A DNA stretch of 64,000 bases from Myxococcales bacterium (lineage in GTDB: Bacteria > Myxococcota_A > Polyangia > Polyangiales > Ga0077539), in assembly GCA_016793325.1 (NCBI GenBank), contig JAEUKI010000075.1, positions 1 to 64,000 on the forward strand. Direction: 5' to 3'. A program made the translations under genes and the position numbers. Each line of letters starts with the position of its first letter. Within the stretch, counting starts at the first letter, position 1. Shown here piece by piece: positions 33,671 to 43,700 of the stretch. Below the pieces are notes generated by a model. That model did no database searches. It saw nothing but the letters and a program-made list of their open reading frames with translations, and was not told the origin of the DNA.

Positions 33671-34054
33671 CGAACGAACTGGAAATTTACGGGCAGAACT
33701 CCATCACGCTCGACGCGGCAGCCAGCGGCCGCGCACTGTGCTTCGCAGCCCCAGTCAGCGAGTTGGCTCGAGCTTAGCTCCGCAGGCGTTCTCGCTCGCG
33801 CTCGAACGTAGGCACGTGTGTTGTTGCGCGAGCGTGCTTCGAGTGTCCTGCAAATGCGCAGGTAGAGTCCCATAGACTCTTCTCTCGAAGTTCGAGCGCG
33901 AGCGAGAACGCCTGCCGAGACAGATCGCGTGACGGTGCCCTGTGGTGTCTTCGAGGCACAGTGCGCGGCTGCTCGCTGCCGCGCCCCGCTCGGCTGTTTG
34001 CTGCCGCGCTGACTGCGATGGCATTTGCCTGCGAATTTCCAGTTGGTTCGCCAT
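33671..34054. repeat. Long hairpin element B (about 384 bp)
   Basis: Outer arms start CGAACTGGAAATTTACGGGC (33671) and end with AATTTCCAGTTGGTTCG (34054), which are inverted copies. The inner arms carry GCGGCCGCGCACTGTGCTTC and CAGGCGTTCTCGCTCGCGCT, with their reverse complements at 33891-33995. The inner 270 bp is element A (24054-24321) in reverse orientation. The loop includes TCCTGCAAATGCGCAGGTAG, equivalent to the small loop hairpin of A. There is no coding capacity beyond shadow frames. Confidence 0.8.
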
Positions 34055-34094
34055 GGGTGACGAATGATGATCGCTCGGCAGCGCACAGCCGCGT

Positions 34095-35072
34095 TCACGA
34101 TCTGTGGGTGCGCCCGAGCCAGAGTCCCAACGTGAACGAGACTTGCGCGCCCACGGAAGGGTTGAACAACAGCGCGCCCGACACTCCTGGCAACAACGTC
34201 GGTCCGCCTGGAACCTCCACGATCCACGCGACGCCAGCGCCGAGCTCCGCGCTGAACAGCGTCGCCGCCGCGTTCGGCTGACGTTCGCCTCGAAAACAGC
34301 CGCTTCGCGTACACGTCGTCCGTGGAACGGGGCTGAACCCTCCCAACACCATCGCCGCGCCCGACGCGCCGACGAGCCCGTTTCCGCTCAGCAACAGCGG
34401 CCCCGCGCGCAGCATCACGTCGATCCCGACGCGCGCGCTCCACGCGAAGCCCGGCGTCGGCATCGCGAACGACACCGACGGGCCCGGCGCGCTCGATGGA
34501 ACGATCCCACCGACGCTCCCCCGCGCGATCAGGCCCACCGGCGCTGCGAACTGCCAGCGCACCGCCGCGACGAACGCGTGCGTCGCGACCGGCTCGAGTC
34601 CGAGCTCTGCGCCCGTCGCAGAGAACAGCGCCGCCGTGCGCTCTCCCTCGAAGCGCGCATCGCGGTAGTTTTGCACGCTGTACTGATAGCCGATCTCCAA
34701 CCCAACTGGCGGTCGCTGCGCGTCGCGCTGCGAACGAGCGTCCCGTGACGCACTCGCGCGCGAAGGCTCGGTCACGGGAGTCGTCGGTCCGCGCCGTGGC
34801 GGTGTGTGGGTCGTCGCTGGGACCAGCGGCGACGGTGACGAAGTCGACGACGTTTGTGCTGACGTCGTGGGATGTCCCCACGGAGGCTCGAGCGACTGTG
34901 CTTCGGCGTCGCGACCGAGCGCCCCGACCGCAGCGACGATCGTCGCGACCGAGCAACGAAGCGAGCGATGGGTGAAGGACTGGCGTGCTCCCACGAAGCG
35001 TGTGTGGAGTCGGACGACGCGCAGAGCAACGCCCGCGCACCACAAATTCGAACGCCGCAGCGAGTGCGACAT
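34095..35072 (-). CDS. Outer-membrane beta-barrel-like protein
   Basis: 325 residues from ATG 35070-35072. A downstream GTG before the hydrophobic stretch CSVATIVAAVGALGRDAEAQ is an alternative start that would give a normal signal peptide, cleaved after AEA. A Ser/Thr/Pro-rich linker (about 65-120) follows. The last ~200 residues alternate Gly/aromatic strands: PVGLEIGYQYSVQNYRDARF, TPGFAWSARVGIDVMLRAGP and VGAQVSFTLGLWLGRTHRS, ending near the C-terminus as barrels do. One disulfide is likely (TTCTRSGCF). It is divergent from the RCC1 operon, with a 104-bp shared promoter region. Confidence 0.65.
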   Translation of the reverse strand: MSHSLRRSNLWCAGVALRVVRLHTRFVGARQSFTHRSLRCSVATIVAAVGALGRDAEAQSLEPPWGHPTTSAQTSSTSSPSPLVPATTHTPPRRGPTTPVTEPSRASASRDARSQRDAQRPPVGLEIGYQYSVQNYRDARFEGERTAALFSATGAELGLEPVATHAFVAAVRWQFAAPVGLIARGSVGGIVPSSAPGPSVSFAMPTPGFAWSARVGIDVMLRAGPLLLSGNGLVGASGAAMVLGGFSPVPRTTCTRSGCFRGERQPNAAATLFSAELGAGVAWIVEVPGGPTLLPGVSGALLFNPSVGAQVSFTLGLWLGRTHRS

Positions 35073-35176
35073 CGAGTCGCACCCCGCGTCAGCGCGCCGC
35101 GAGCCGTCGCGAGCCGCGCCGTCGCGAGCGATGTGCTCCCGCCGCGCGCAATCGTGTACGATCGCTTCGCGCAGCG

Positions 35177-36985
35177 ATGCTCGATCGCGGACGTCTCCTT
35201 GGGTTGCTCGCTCTCGTCGCATCGTGGAGCCTCGTTGATTGTGTGGCCCCTCGCCGCGCAGAGAACGGCGCGTGCCTCTTCAACGACGACTGCCAGTCTC
35301 CGCTCGTGTGCGCGGGCCGTCGGTGTCGCGTCGCGTGCCGAACCGACGCTGACTGCTCTCCGACGGGGCGAGTGTGCCGCGCCGTGCAGAGCCAGCGGGT
35401 TTGTGTGCAGCCCACCCAGCAGCCGTGCGCCACCAACGACGATTGCCCCTCGCCGCAGCGCTGCGACCCGAGCTCGTTCGTGTGTATCCCGCAGTGCGCG
35501 ACGGACTACGATTGCTACCTGCTCGGACGCTCGCAGCGCTGCTCGCTCCCCGCGGGTGTGTGCTCGCTGTCCGACGCGAGCGTGACGGACGCGCTTGCCG
35601 ACGCCGACGCCGAGCCAGCAGACACGAGCGCGACGGACGCTGCAATGCTCGTCGACGCCATCGAAGATCGCGCCACGGATACGATCGACAGCTCATCGGC
35701 CGACGGATCCAGCGCGGACGCGACCGTGGACGCGGGGCCGATCGTCGACAGCGCGACCACGAGCGATGTCGTCGATCTGAGCGACGCGCTTCCGACCTTG
35801 CCAGGCATCGACGCGAGCGACGCGAGGGCGTTCGCAGGGGGCGAGGCGATCGCGACGGGAGCCGTCGGCTCGACGCACGCGTGTTGGGTGAGCGTTGCAG
35901 GCGAGCTCTGGTGCGCTGGTGACAACACAGGCGCGAAGATCCCGCCGCTCGCGACAGCCGACGCGGGCGCCGAGAGCGGCACCGCGCTCACGCCCCCGCG
36001 CGTGACGACGCTCGGACCGGCGATCGGGGTGACGGTCGGCTCTGCCTTTTTGGGGCCAGGCTTTACGTGTGTCCTTCGACCGGACGGCGGCGTCGCGTGC
36101 GTGGGGTCCAACGGCGCGGGGCAGCTCGGCGTCGCGGGCGCTGCGAACCCGAGCGTCGCTCCTGTCGCGCCCACGCTCCCCGAGCCTGTCGTCGAGCTCG
36201 CCTCGACTGAGCTGCGCACGTACGCGCGAACGGCGAGCGGGCGCTTGTTTCGATGGGGCGGTTGGATGACAGGCGCGTTTCCGAATCCTCCGCCGATCGT
36301 CACGCCGCAAGAGATCACGTCGCTCGGGCCCGTCGCGACGATCGGCGCTGGGCAGAGAACGGCGTGCGCTGTGACCCGCGCAGGCGCTGTGCACTGCGAG
36401 GGCTTCACGGCCATCGGCGCCAATCGCCCTGTCGGCAGCCCCGTGAGTGAATTCGTTCAAGTGCTCGCGGCGGCCGCGGGCAATCCGCCGCTCTCGCTCG
36501 CGGTTCGCGTCGCGTGCGGTCGCGTGACGTGCTGCGCGCTCACGAGCGGCGGCGGCGCGCAATGTTGGGGCGAGAGCGCCGCTGGATCGCTCGGCAACGG
36601 CTCGGTGACAGGGAGCGTCTTCGCGGTCCCCGTCGAAGGATTGACCGACGCACACGAAATCGCCGTGCGCGCGTGGAGCATCGAGACGGACTCGGTCTTC
36701 GCGATCGCTGGCCCCGAACGCCGCCTCGTCGCGTGGGGAACACGTCGCCCGTACTCGGGGACACCAACGGAGCCTGCGGTCGCGCTTCGCGCGGTCCCCG
36801 TGCCGAGCCCGAGCGATCTCGTCGCGCTTCGCGGCGGCAGCTTCAGCGCGTTTGCGATCGACCGCCGCGGAACGGTGTTCGCGTGGGGCAGCAACAGCGC
36901 GGGCTCCGCTGGCTTGCCTCTCGTGACGGCCCCAGGCAGCGGCTACCAATATCTGGCCCCCGCGCTCGTAGAGTTTCGCCGATGA
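35177..36985 (+). CDS. RCC1-repeat lipoprotein with Cys-rich head (paralog 1)
   Basis: 602 residues from ATG 35177. The signal is LLGLLALVASWSLVDCVAPR (lipobox V-D-C). Then comes a head of repeated C-x5-D-C-x6-C-x4-C modules (CLFNDDCQSPLVCAGRRC; CATNDDCPSPQRC; CATDYDCYLLG), resembling a Dickkopf N-terminal-type Cys knot. An Asp/Ala/Thr linker (about 130-215) follows, then a propeller of RCC1-like blades (VGSTHACWVSVAGELWCAGD; TCVLRPDGGVACVGSNGAGQ; CALTSGGGAQCWGESAAGSL; FAIDRRGTVFAWGSNSAG). Surface location is expected. Its TGA overlaps the ATG of the next gene. Confidence 0.8.
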   Translation: MLDRGRLLGLLALVASWSLVDCVAPRRAENGACLFNDDCQSPLVCAGRRCRVACRTDADCSPTGRVCRAVQSQRVCVQPTQQPCATNDDCPSPQRCDPSSFVCIPQCATDYDCYLLGRSQRCSLPAGVCSLSDASVTDALADADAEPADTSATDAAMLVDAIEDRATDTIDSSSADGSSADATVDAGPIVDSATTSDVVDLSDALPTLPGIDASDARAFAGGEAIATGAVGSTHACWVSVAGELWCAGDNTGAKIPPLATADAGAESGTALTPPRVTTLGPAIGVTVGSAFLGPGFTCVLRPDGGVACVGSNGAGQLGVAGAANPSVAPVAPTLPEPVVELASTELRTYARTASGRLFRWGGWMTGAFPNPPPIVTPQEITSLGPVATIGAGQRTACAVTRAGAVHCEGFTAIGANRPVGSPVSEFVQVLAAAAGNPPLSLAVRVACGRVTCCALTSGGGAQCWGESAAGSLGNGSVTGSVFAVPVEGLTDAHEIAVRAWSIETDSVFAIAGPERRLVAWGTRRPYSGTPTEPAVALRAVPVPSPSDLVALRGGSFSAFAIDRRGTVFAWGSNSAGSAGLPLVTAPGSGYQYLAPALVEFRR

Positions 36986-38838
36986 GTCGTCGTACGGGTC
37001 GCGCCCCCCGCGCTGGTGCCATCGTTTTGGCCTGGATTTTCTCGATCCAAGCGCACTCGTGCGTCGCGCCTCGCAGGCCCAACGACGAGTGTCTCTTCAA
37101 CAGCGATTGTCCGTCGCCGCTCGTGTGCGCAGGGCAACGATGCCGAACGCCGTGCCGCACCGATCGCGACTGCGTCGACCCCGAACGGTGTCGTCCGTCG
37201 GGCCAACCGAACGTGCGCGTCTGCCTTCCACCCGGGAGCTTCGGGTACTGCAACTACACGGACGAGTGCGATCTTCCGCTCGTGTGTCTCATGGAATCGC
37301 GCACGTGCGGCGAGGGCTGCGCGTCCGATGACGAGTGCGCCCGCGCTCGCGGCCCCGGGTTTCGCTGCGGAACAACGCGACGCCAGTGCGAGTCGACCAC
37401 CGCAGACGGCGGCCTCGACAGCGGCCAACGCGACGTCACGTCGCCCGCCGACGCGAGCTCCGACGGGACGCTCGCAGACGTCGCGACGGACACTTCGTCG
37501 ATCGACGCGATCGATGACGTAGCGACGGACGATGCTCCCCTCGATGTGGTGGACGACGCTCCAGACGACGTCGCGGACAGTCGTGTCGTCGAGCCGCGCG
37601 GCTGTACGACGCCCGTCACGCATCGATTCGTCAGGGCCTGCGCGTCGCAGCATCTGACCTGTGCGATTTCGATCGAACGCGAGGTGTATTGCTGGGGCTC
37701 CAACGCCACCGGGCAGATCGCGCGTCCGACGAGCACGATGATCTTCGATCGGCCGCAGCGAATCGAGGGCGTGAGCGACGCGATCGACATCGGCTGCGCG
37801 CAGCACGAGGCCCAGTCCACGGGCGGATCGAACAACGCCCCAGCTGCGCACGTCTGCGCGCAACGATCGGACGGATCGATCTTGTGTTGGGGAGACAACC
37901 GCCGAGGACAGCTCGGAACACCGACGCCCACGATCGTCACGACCCCCACGGCGTTTACGGTGACCGACGGCGGCCGCACCATCACGAGCTTCGCGCGAAT
38001 GCGGGTCGGCGCGATGGGCGTGCACGTGATCGCCCCTGACGGAACGCTGTATTTCGCAGGCCGAGGCACCTTCAACGGCGCAGGCACCGGCAGCCCCGGC
38101 GAGGTCTTCACGCTCTCGTCGCCGGCCGAGCGCGTCGAGACTCGAACGCCTGTCGACAACGTGTTTTCGAACACTGGCGAGACGATCGCGACCTTCGCGG
38201 GCGCGACGCGCGCCGTGCAGTTCGGCGACATCCAAGAGTTCGTCTCGTTCGGCGCGGGGCTCTACAACACTCGACTCGCCGTCGCGACCGAGCTGCCGCT
38301 CGCGTCCATCGGCGTTGCTGTGAGCGCGAGCGCGCCCGTTGTGCAGCTGAGCCTCGCGTCGAGCTTTCGGATCGCGCTGCTCGCAGACGGACGCGCGTTC
38401 GGCTGGGGCTCCAACGATTGCGCGCAAGTCGGCAGCTTCAGCGCGACGGTCACCAACCGCGGCGACCGCGTGTGGCCCGTCGAATCAGCGCTCGGCGTCG
38501 CGTTCACGTCGCTCGCGCGCGTGGCGACAGCGCAGCTCCGCAGCATCGCCGTCGACCGCGCGGGCAACGCGTATCTTTGGGGCGCAGCTGGCATGGGCAC
38601 GAGCTGCGTAGCGCCGCAGGGCCCGACCATCGTCCCCGCGATTTCTCAGGCGATGGACGCGGTGATCGCAAACTCGCATCAGTGCGTGCTCCGCCGCGAC
38701 GGTCGGCTCTTGTGCTGGGGGTGCAACGACTTCGGCGCGCTCGGCCGCGGAGCGCCCGCCACCGGCGCGACCCGCGCGACGACGTGCACGGTCCGAACGA
38801 GCGCCGGCGAAAACCAGCCAGGCTTCGTGTGCTTCTGA
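36982..38838 (+). CDS. RCC1-repeat lipoprotein with Cys-rich head (paralog 2)
   Basis: 618 residues; the start ATG 36982 overlaps the previous stop (ATGA). Signal and lipobox: VLAWIFSIQAHSCVAPRRP. The Cys-rich head (CLFNSDCPSPLVCAGQRC; CNYTDECDLPLVC) is nearly the same as in paralog 1, followed by an acidic linker (TADGGLDSGQRDV) and RCC1-like blades (HLTCAISIEREVYCWGSNAT; ICWGDNRRGQLG in frame; FRIALLADGRAFGWGSNDCA; HQCVLRRDGRLLCWGCNDFG). Head similarity is stronger than propeller similarity, so the propellers have diverged. The operon with paralog 1 suggests tandem duplication and perhaps a joint surface function. Confidence 0.8.
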   Translation: MSRRTGRAPRAGAIVLAWIFSIQAHSCVAPRRPNDECLFNSDCPSPLVCAGQRCRTPCRTDRDCVDPERCRPSGQPNVRVCLPPGSFGYCNYTDECDLPLVCLMESRTCGEGCASDDECARARGPGFRCGTTRRQCESTTADGGLDSGQRDVTSPADASSDGTLADVATDTSSIDAIDDVATDDAPLDVVDDAPDDVADSRVVEPRGCTTPVTHRFVRACASQHLTCAISIEREVYCWGSNATGQIARPTSTMIFDRPQRIEGVSDAIDIGCAQHEAQSTGGSNNAPAAHVCAQRSDGSILCWGDNRRGQLGTPTPTIVTTPTAFTVTDGGRTITSFARMRVGAMGVHVIAPDGTLYFAGRGTFNGAGTGSPGEVFTLSSPAERVETRTPVDNVFSNTGETIATFAGATRAVQFGDIQEFVSFGAGLYNTRLAVATELPLASIGVAVSASAPVVQLSLASSFRIALLADGRAFGWGSNDCAQVGSFSATVTNRGDRVWPVESALGVAFTSLARVATAQLRSIAVDRAGNAYLWGAAGMGTSCVAPQGPTIVPAISQAMDAVIANSHQCVLRRDGRLLCWGCNDFGALGRGAPATGATRATTCTVRTSAGENQPGFVCF

Positions 38839-38855
38839 CGCGCTCTCGAAGCCTC

Positions 38856-39455
38856 TCAGTCCGTCCCTGCGTCCGCGAGATCGTCGCGCCATCGACACTC
38901 GAACCCGCTGCCGCTCGGCACGGCGACGAGGTTCGGGTCGTAGTTCACACAATCCTCGGGCGTCCTCGCCTGCACGATGCAGCGCCCCGCGGAGCACAGG
39001 AGCGGCGGTCCGCAGTCCGACGAAAAGCGGCAGTAGCCCAGCTCCTCGGGCGGTAGGCACACGCGCTTGGTCGGCTCCGCGCTCGAGCGACACCGCCATC
39101 CGCTCGAACAGTCACGGTCGTCGCGACACACCGCGCGACACTTCTGCCCTGCGCAAATGAGGCCGGTCTGGCAGTCGTCGCTGAAGACGCACTCCTCGGC
39201 GCTCGCGACGCGCGGAGGCGCGACACACGAAAACAACCCCGCTGCGGCCAGCGCGAGCACAAAGGCGATCCTGCGAGTGAAGCGTCGTCGGCCGCCACGA
39301 AGACCATCGCGCTCGGTCGTGGGTGAGCCCGCGTCGATCGAACGGGCGCGGATGCAAGCGCGGAGAGTCGCTCGAAGCGGAGGGCTCACTCGCGGAGTTT
39401 GTACCACGAGCGCGGGGGCCGTCGCTTCGGGCGATGTTGTGCTGCGGCTCAGCAC
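38856..39455 (-). CDS. Cys-rich-head lipoprotein without propeller (paralog 3)
   Basis: Up to 199 residues from a GTG at 39455; later in-frame GTGs (for example before SPPLRATL) are plausible, so the start is unsure. The core is AFVLALAAAGLFSCVAPPRV (lipobox), then CVFSDDCQTGLICAGQKC, CRDDRDCSSGWRC and CRFSSDCGPPLLCSAGRC. The C-A-G-x-x-C-R and C-V-A-P-x-R signatures are shared with the two RCC1 lipoproteins. It ends shortly after the head (CVNYDPNLVAVPSGSG), so it is either a genuine short family member or one that lost its propeller. It is convergent with paralog 2, 17 bp apart. Confidence 0.7.
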   Translation of the reverse strand: MLSRSTTSPEATAPALVVQTPRVSPPLRATLRACIRARSIDAGSPTTERDGLRGGRRRFTRRIAFVLALAAAGLFSCVAPPRVASAEECVFSDDCQTGLICAGQKCRAVCRDDRDCSSGWRCRSSAEPTKRVCLPPEELGYCRFSSDCGPPLLCSAGRCIVQARTPEDCVNYDPNLVAVPSGSGFECRWRDDLADAGTD

Positions 39456-39481
39456 GCGAGACGTTAGTCGCCTGGATCGAC

Positions 39482-40507
39482 ATGGCCACCACGAAGAAGT
39501 CTGCGAAGAAGCCGTCGCGCGCTCCCCGCCCAGGAGACTCGTTTCCGAAGCCTCCGTGGCTGGACAGCGAACGTTTGACCGAGCGGCTGATCCAGCGCGT
39601 CGCGTATCCCGCGTACACGCACCGCGAGACCGTCCGCGCCCTCGCTGCGAAGACGAGCACGGGCAGCGTCCGCGCGCGCGTCGACGCGTTGTTCGAACAT
39701 TGCGTCGCGCGGGGCTTGCTGCCGGAAGCGTGGACGACCGGCGGCGCGCCTCGCTGCATCGGCCTCTGCAAGTCCTGCAAATTCGCCGAGGTTCGCCCCG
39801 ATGGAACGCTCATGTTTCACGCCGAAGCGTGCCCCGAGACGGATCGACCGCGCACTCTCGAGTTCGCTGTCTCGCTCGCGGCCGAGGCGTGCACGTTGGA
39901 GCCGCGCGGCGCAGTCGTGGACGCCGAAGCGCTCGCGGCCGAATGGATGAACGCGCTCGTCGTGTGGGGCGGGCGTCCCTTTCGCGGCGTGTACTGGACC
40001 TACGAAGAGCAAGCGCCTTCGATCCTCGACGGGTGGGACGACTCGTACTGCGATTTGCGCGACGTCGTCACGTTGCCTGCGGTGGCGGCGGCGCGCACGG
40101 TGCGCTCCGAGCCGTTTCTCGGGTGCAATCAAGTGACGACGACGGGCTACGGAGCGCTCGGACGAGTTCCGTGGCTGCTGGAGATCTTCTCGTCGATCGA
40201 GCGCGACGTCAGGGCGCCGAAGAAGCGCGATCGACCGAGGCGCGCGTTCGACGACACCGAGCTCGAGTTCCTCGCATTCGCGCTCGAAGGTGCCTCGCTC
40301 TGGCACGCAGCGATCACGGTGGACGCAGTTGTCACGCCCGCGACGAAATCGCGCGCTGATCGGATCGCGTCGCCGTACTCCGCGGTGATCGGCGCGCGAT
40401 TCGCGACCCTACCGAACCCATGGACCGCGCTCCTCGCGCTGCTCGCCACCGGTGCGTTTCCTGTTGGATCCGCCGATGGGATGCTCGCGCTCAATCTTGC
40501 GCGGTGA
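39482..40507 (+). CDS. Soluble protein of unknown function
   Basis: 341 residues from ATG 39482. It starts with a basic tail (MATTKKSAKKPSRAPRPGD), a style shared with the protein at 54443-55183. A helical region follows, then a Cys cluster PRCIGLCKSCKFAEVRPDG with HAEACPETD (possible metal site), and beta/alpha sequence with aromatic stretches (WGGRPFRGVYWTYEEQAP; ILDGWDDSYCDLRDVV). No signal peptide. The lysine-rich start might bind nucleic acid. Family not recognised. Confidence 0.6.
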   Translation: MATTKKSAKKPSRAPRPGDSFPKPPWLDSERLTERLIQRVAYPAYTHRETVRALAAKTSTGSVRARVDALFEHCVARGLLPEAWTTGGAPRCIGLCKSCKFAEVRPDGTLMFHAEACPETDRPRTLEFAVSLAAEACTLEPRGAVVDAEALAAEWMNALVVWGGRPFRGVYWTYEEQAPSILDGWDDSYCDLRDVVTLPAVAAARTVRSEPFLGCNQVTTTGYGALGRVPWLLEIFSSIERDVRAPKKRDRPRRAFDDTELEFLAFALEGASLWHAAITVDAVVTPATKSRADRIASPYSAVIGARFATLPNPWTALLALLATGAFPVGSADGMLALNLAR

Positions 40508-40626
40508 TGGAGCGCGTGACGCAGGCGACACACGTAATCGAGCGTCGCCGCAGCACCGTCGCGCTGTCGCGCGCTGCGCTCCCCGCCACTCACACTCTGC
40601 TTCGATCTCTCCCACCGAGATCGATC

Positions 40627-40703
40627 TGGCGCACCCGAGAGGACTCGAACCTCTAACCTCCAGATCCGTAGTCTGATGCTCTATCCAATTGAGCTACGGG
40701 TGC
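40627..40703 (-). tRNA. tRNA-Arg (anticodon ACG)
   Basis: The minus strand reads GCACCCGTAGCTCAATTGGA as acceptor and D arm, then an anticodon loop CTACGGA between pairing TCAGA/TCTGG stems, then the T arm AGAGGTTCGAGTCCTCT, and acceptor CGGGTGC plus G and an encoded CCA. Loop positions 34-36 are ACG, read as ICG by the usual A34 deamination, decoding CGN arginine codons. It is 77 nt with CCA, 74 without. It is the only RNA gene I could support here. Confidence 0.95.
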
Positions 40704-40787
40704 GTTGGGGAGGCGACTTATGCACCCGCGTTTGGGCGGTGTCAACAGTCACTGTTGGATCTTTTTTCGCCCCCCGCGGACCTTCCG

Positions 40788-43700
40788 TCACTCGCCGCCG
40801 TGGCCGGGGGTGCCGGGGTCCTCCTTGCTCGAAAACGCGCGGTCCAGCATGCGGATCGGCCACGAGAGCAGCGCGACGAGCTTGGCGCGCACGGCGCTGT
40901 TCGCGAGGTCGTCGAACCACGTGAACACCACGGGCGTCGCGAGCAGCGTGAGCAAGAGCGCCAGCGTCTGGCCGCCCATGATGACCGAGCCCATGGCGCG
41001 GTTCGTTCCCGCGCCGGCGCCCGAGGACGCGACGAGCGGAACCATACCCGCCACGAACGCGACCGTGGTCATGAGGATCGGCCGCAGTCGATCACGGTTT
41101 CCGACCATCACCGCGTCGGCGCGCGACAGACCGCGCCGTCGCAGCTCGCGCATGTGATCGACCTGCAAGATCGAGTTCTTCTTCACGATGCCGAAGAGCA
41201 CAAGGATGCCCAGCGACGAGAAGATGTTCAGCGACTGTCTCAACAGCACCAGCGACAGGATCGCGAACGGGACGGTCAGCGGCAGCGAAATCAAGATCGT
41301 GATCGGGTGGATCCAGCTCTCGAACTGCGCCGCGAGCACGAGGTACATGAACACCATCGACAAGACGAAGGCGATCATGAAGCTCTTGCCAGCCTTGCCG
41401 AGCTCCTTCGAGCGACCCGCGAGCTCGCCGGAGAATCCCGGCGACGGGCGCTGCGCGTTCCATGCGGCCTGCAGTCGCTCGATCACCGCGGCCTCGCTGC
41501 CGCCAGGCTTCACGTTGCAGTACACCGTGACCTGACGCTGGCGGCCGAGACGCTGGATCACCGAAGGCCCCGAACGCTCTTCGACGTTGACGACGTCGCT
41601 CAAGCGCACGGTTCGCCCGGGGATCGTCGACGCCACCGTGACCAACGAAAACGCATCGACCCGCTCGCGCACAGAAGCATCACCGCGGAGGTGCACTTCG
41701 TACTGCTCGCCGCCTTCGTTGTAGTTGGTCACCTGCACGTCGCCGACGAGCAACCGAAGCGCGTTGGCGACCTCGACCGGAAGAACGCTCAAGTCCGCAG
41801 CGCGAGCACGGTCGATCGAGACGACGAGCTCGGGCTTTCCGACGACGAGCGTCGAGTCGTGGTCCGTCGTCATGGGGATGTTGCGCATCTCGCGGACGAG
41901 CGCGTCTGCGTATTGCCCGAGCTTCTCGAGCTCGGGGCCCCGCAGCACGAACTGGATGCTCGCGCTGTCCGCCGCGCCGCCGCCGCCGAACGCGTTGACC
42001 GGCGAGACCGCCACGCGGAGGTTGTCCGACGCAAAGCGCGGGAGCACTTCTTCGCGAACGCGCCCCATGAGCCCCTGCTGATCGATCCTGCGCTCGGTCG
42101 GAGGGATCAACGCCACGAAGATCGACGCCTGATTCGACCCGCGCCCTGACTGATCGCCCTGCGCCGAGCCCACCGTCGCCACAGTGTGCGACACGCCCGG
42201 AAGCGCGCGGATCGAGCGAGCGAGGCGCTCGGTCACGATGTGGGTCTGACGCAGCGACGTCCCTTCGGGAGCGCGGATCTGCACTTCGAAGCGCGACTCG
42301 TCTTCGATCGGGAGGAAGTTCTTCGAGACCGCCTTCGCGAGCGGCCCGAGCGACGCCATCGCGATGATCATCGACAGCCCGACCACCCAACGGTGCCGCA
42401 TCGAGAACCCGAGCAGCCGCATGTACCCGCGCTCGATCAGCCCGTAGATGCCTCGCGAAGGCCCGTGCGCGCCCGCGTACTCCGCGGCGACGACGCGCGT
42501 GCCTGCGCTCCACTGGGACAGCTCGTGGATCTCGGCCCAGCGACCGGCGGCCGCGTCGAGGCCGAAGAAGAAGTGCTTCAGCGGCGCGACCAGCCGGGTC
42601 AGCGCGCTCGCCTGCGTCGCGAGCCACGCTTGGTACGCCTGGATTTGTTCAGGCGTTCCGGCGTTGGCAGGGTCCGAGTGGACCTCGTCTTCGGCGTGCG
42701 TGGTCTCTTCGGTGAACGTCTCTTTCGCGCCGGGCTTCTGCTTGAGCCAGCGCGAAGACAGCATCGGCGTCAGCGAAAACGCGACGACGAGCGACACCAT
42801 GATCGAGAAGCTCATGGTGAAGCCGAAGCTCGCCATGAAGCGACCGACGATTCCTCCCATGAACGCCACCGGCAAGAACACCGCCACGAGCGAGAGCGTC
42901 GTCGCGAGCACGGCCATGCCGATCTCGCGCGTCGCGTAGATCGCCGCCTTGCGCGGGTTCATGCCCTTCTCTTCGACGAACTTCACGATGTTCTCGAGCA
43001 CGACGATCGCGTCGTCGATCACGATGCCGACCGCCAGGGTCAACCCGAGCAGCGTGATCGTGTTGAGCGTGAGCTTCATCGCGCGGATGAGAACGAACGT
43101 CGCGATGATCGACGTCGGGATCGCGAGCGCCGAGATGACCGTCGAGCGGAGGTTCCAGAGAAAGAGCAGCACGACGATGGCCGCGAAGAGCGACCCGAGG
43201 ATCAAGTGCTCTTGCACCGCGTGGATGGCGTTGCGGACGAACTCGCCTTCGTCGCGCACGATGTCCAGTCGAAATCCCGGCGGAAGCGTCGGACGAATCT
43301 CGTCGAGCCGCTCTTTGAGCGCGTCGATCACGGCCACGGTGTTCGTGCCCGACTGCTTGCGCGGCGCGAGCACGACGACCTCGCGGCCCGAGAGCGACGC
43401 CAGCGAGCTCGCGTCGGCCTCGCCGTCCTCCGCGCGCCCGACGTCACGCAAACGAATCGTCAGTCCGTTGCGCGTCGAGAGCGCGATGCTGTTGAACTCT
43501 TCGACCGACGGAACACGACCGAGCACGCGCAGCGAAAACTGGCGATCTCCGCGGTAGATCGTCCCGCCGGGGACCTCGATGTTCTGCGCGGCGAGCGAGC
43601 GAGAGATGTCCGAGATGGTCAGCCCGTACGCTTGCAAGCGCGCCGGGTCGACGGTGACGTTCACCTGCCGTTGGCGGCCGCCGTAGATCACCACGCCGCC

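Noticed and set aside
33671-34054. Long inverted repeat as ends of a complete insertion sequence
   Set aside because: Only about 55 bases separate the arms; there is no room for a transposase and no coding in the loop.
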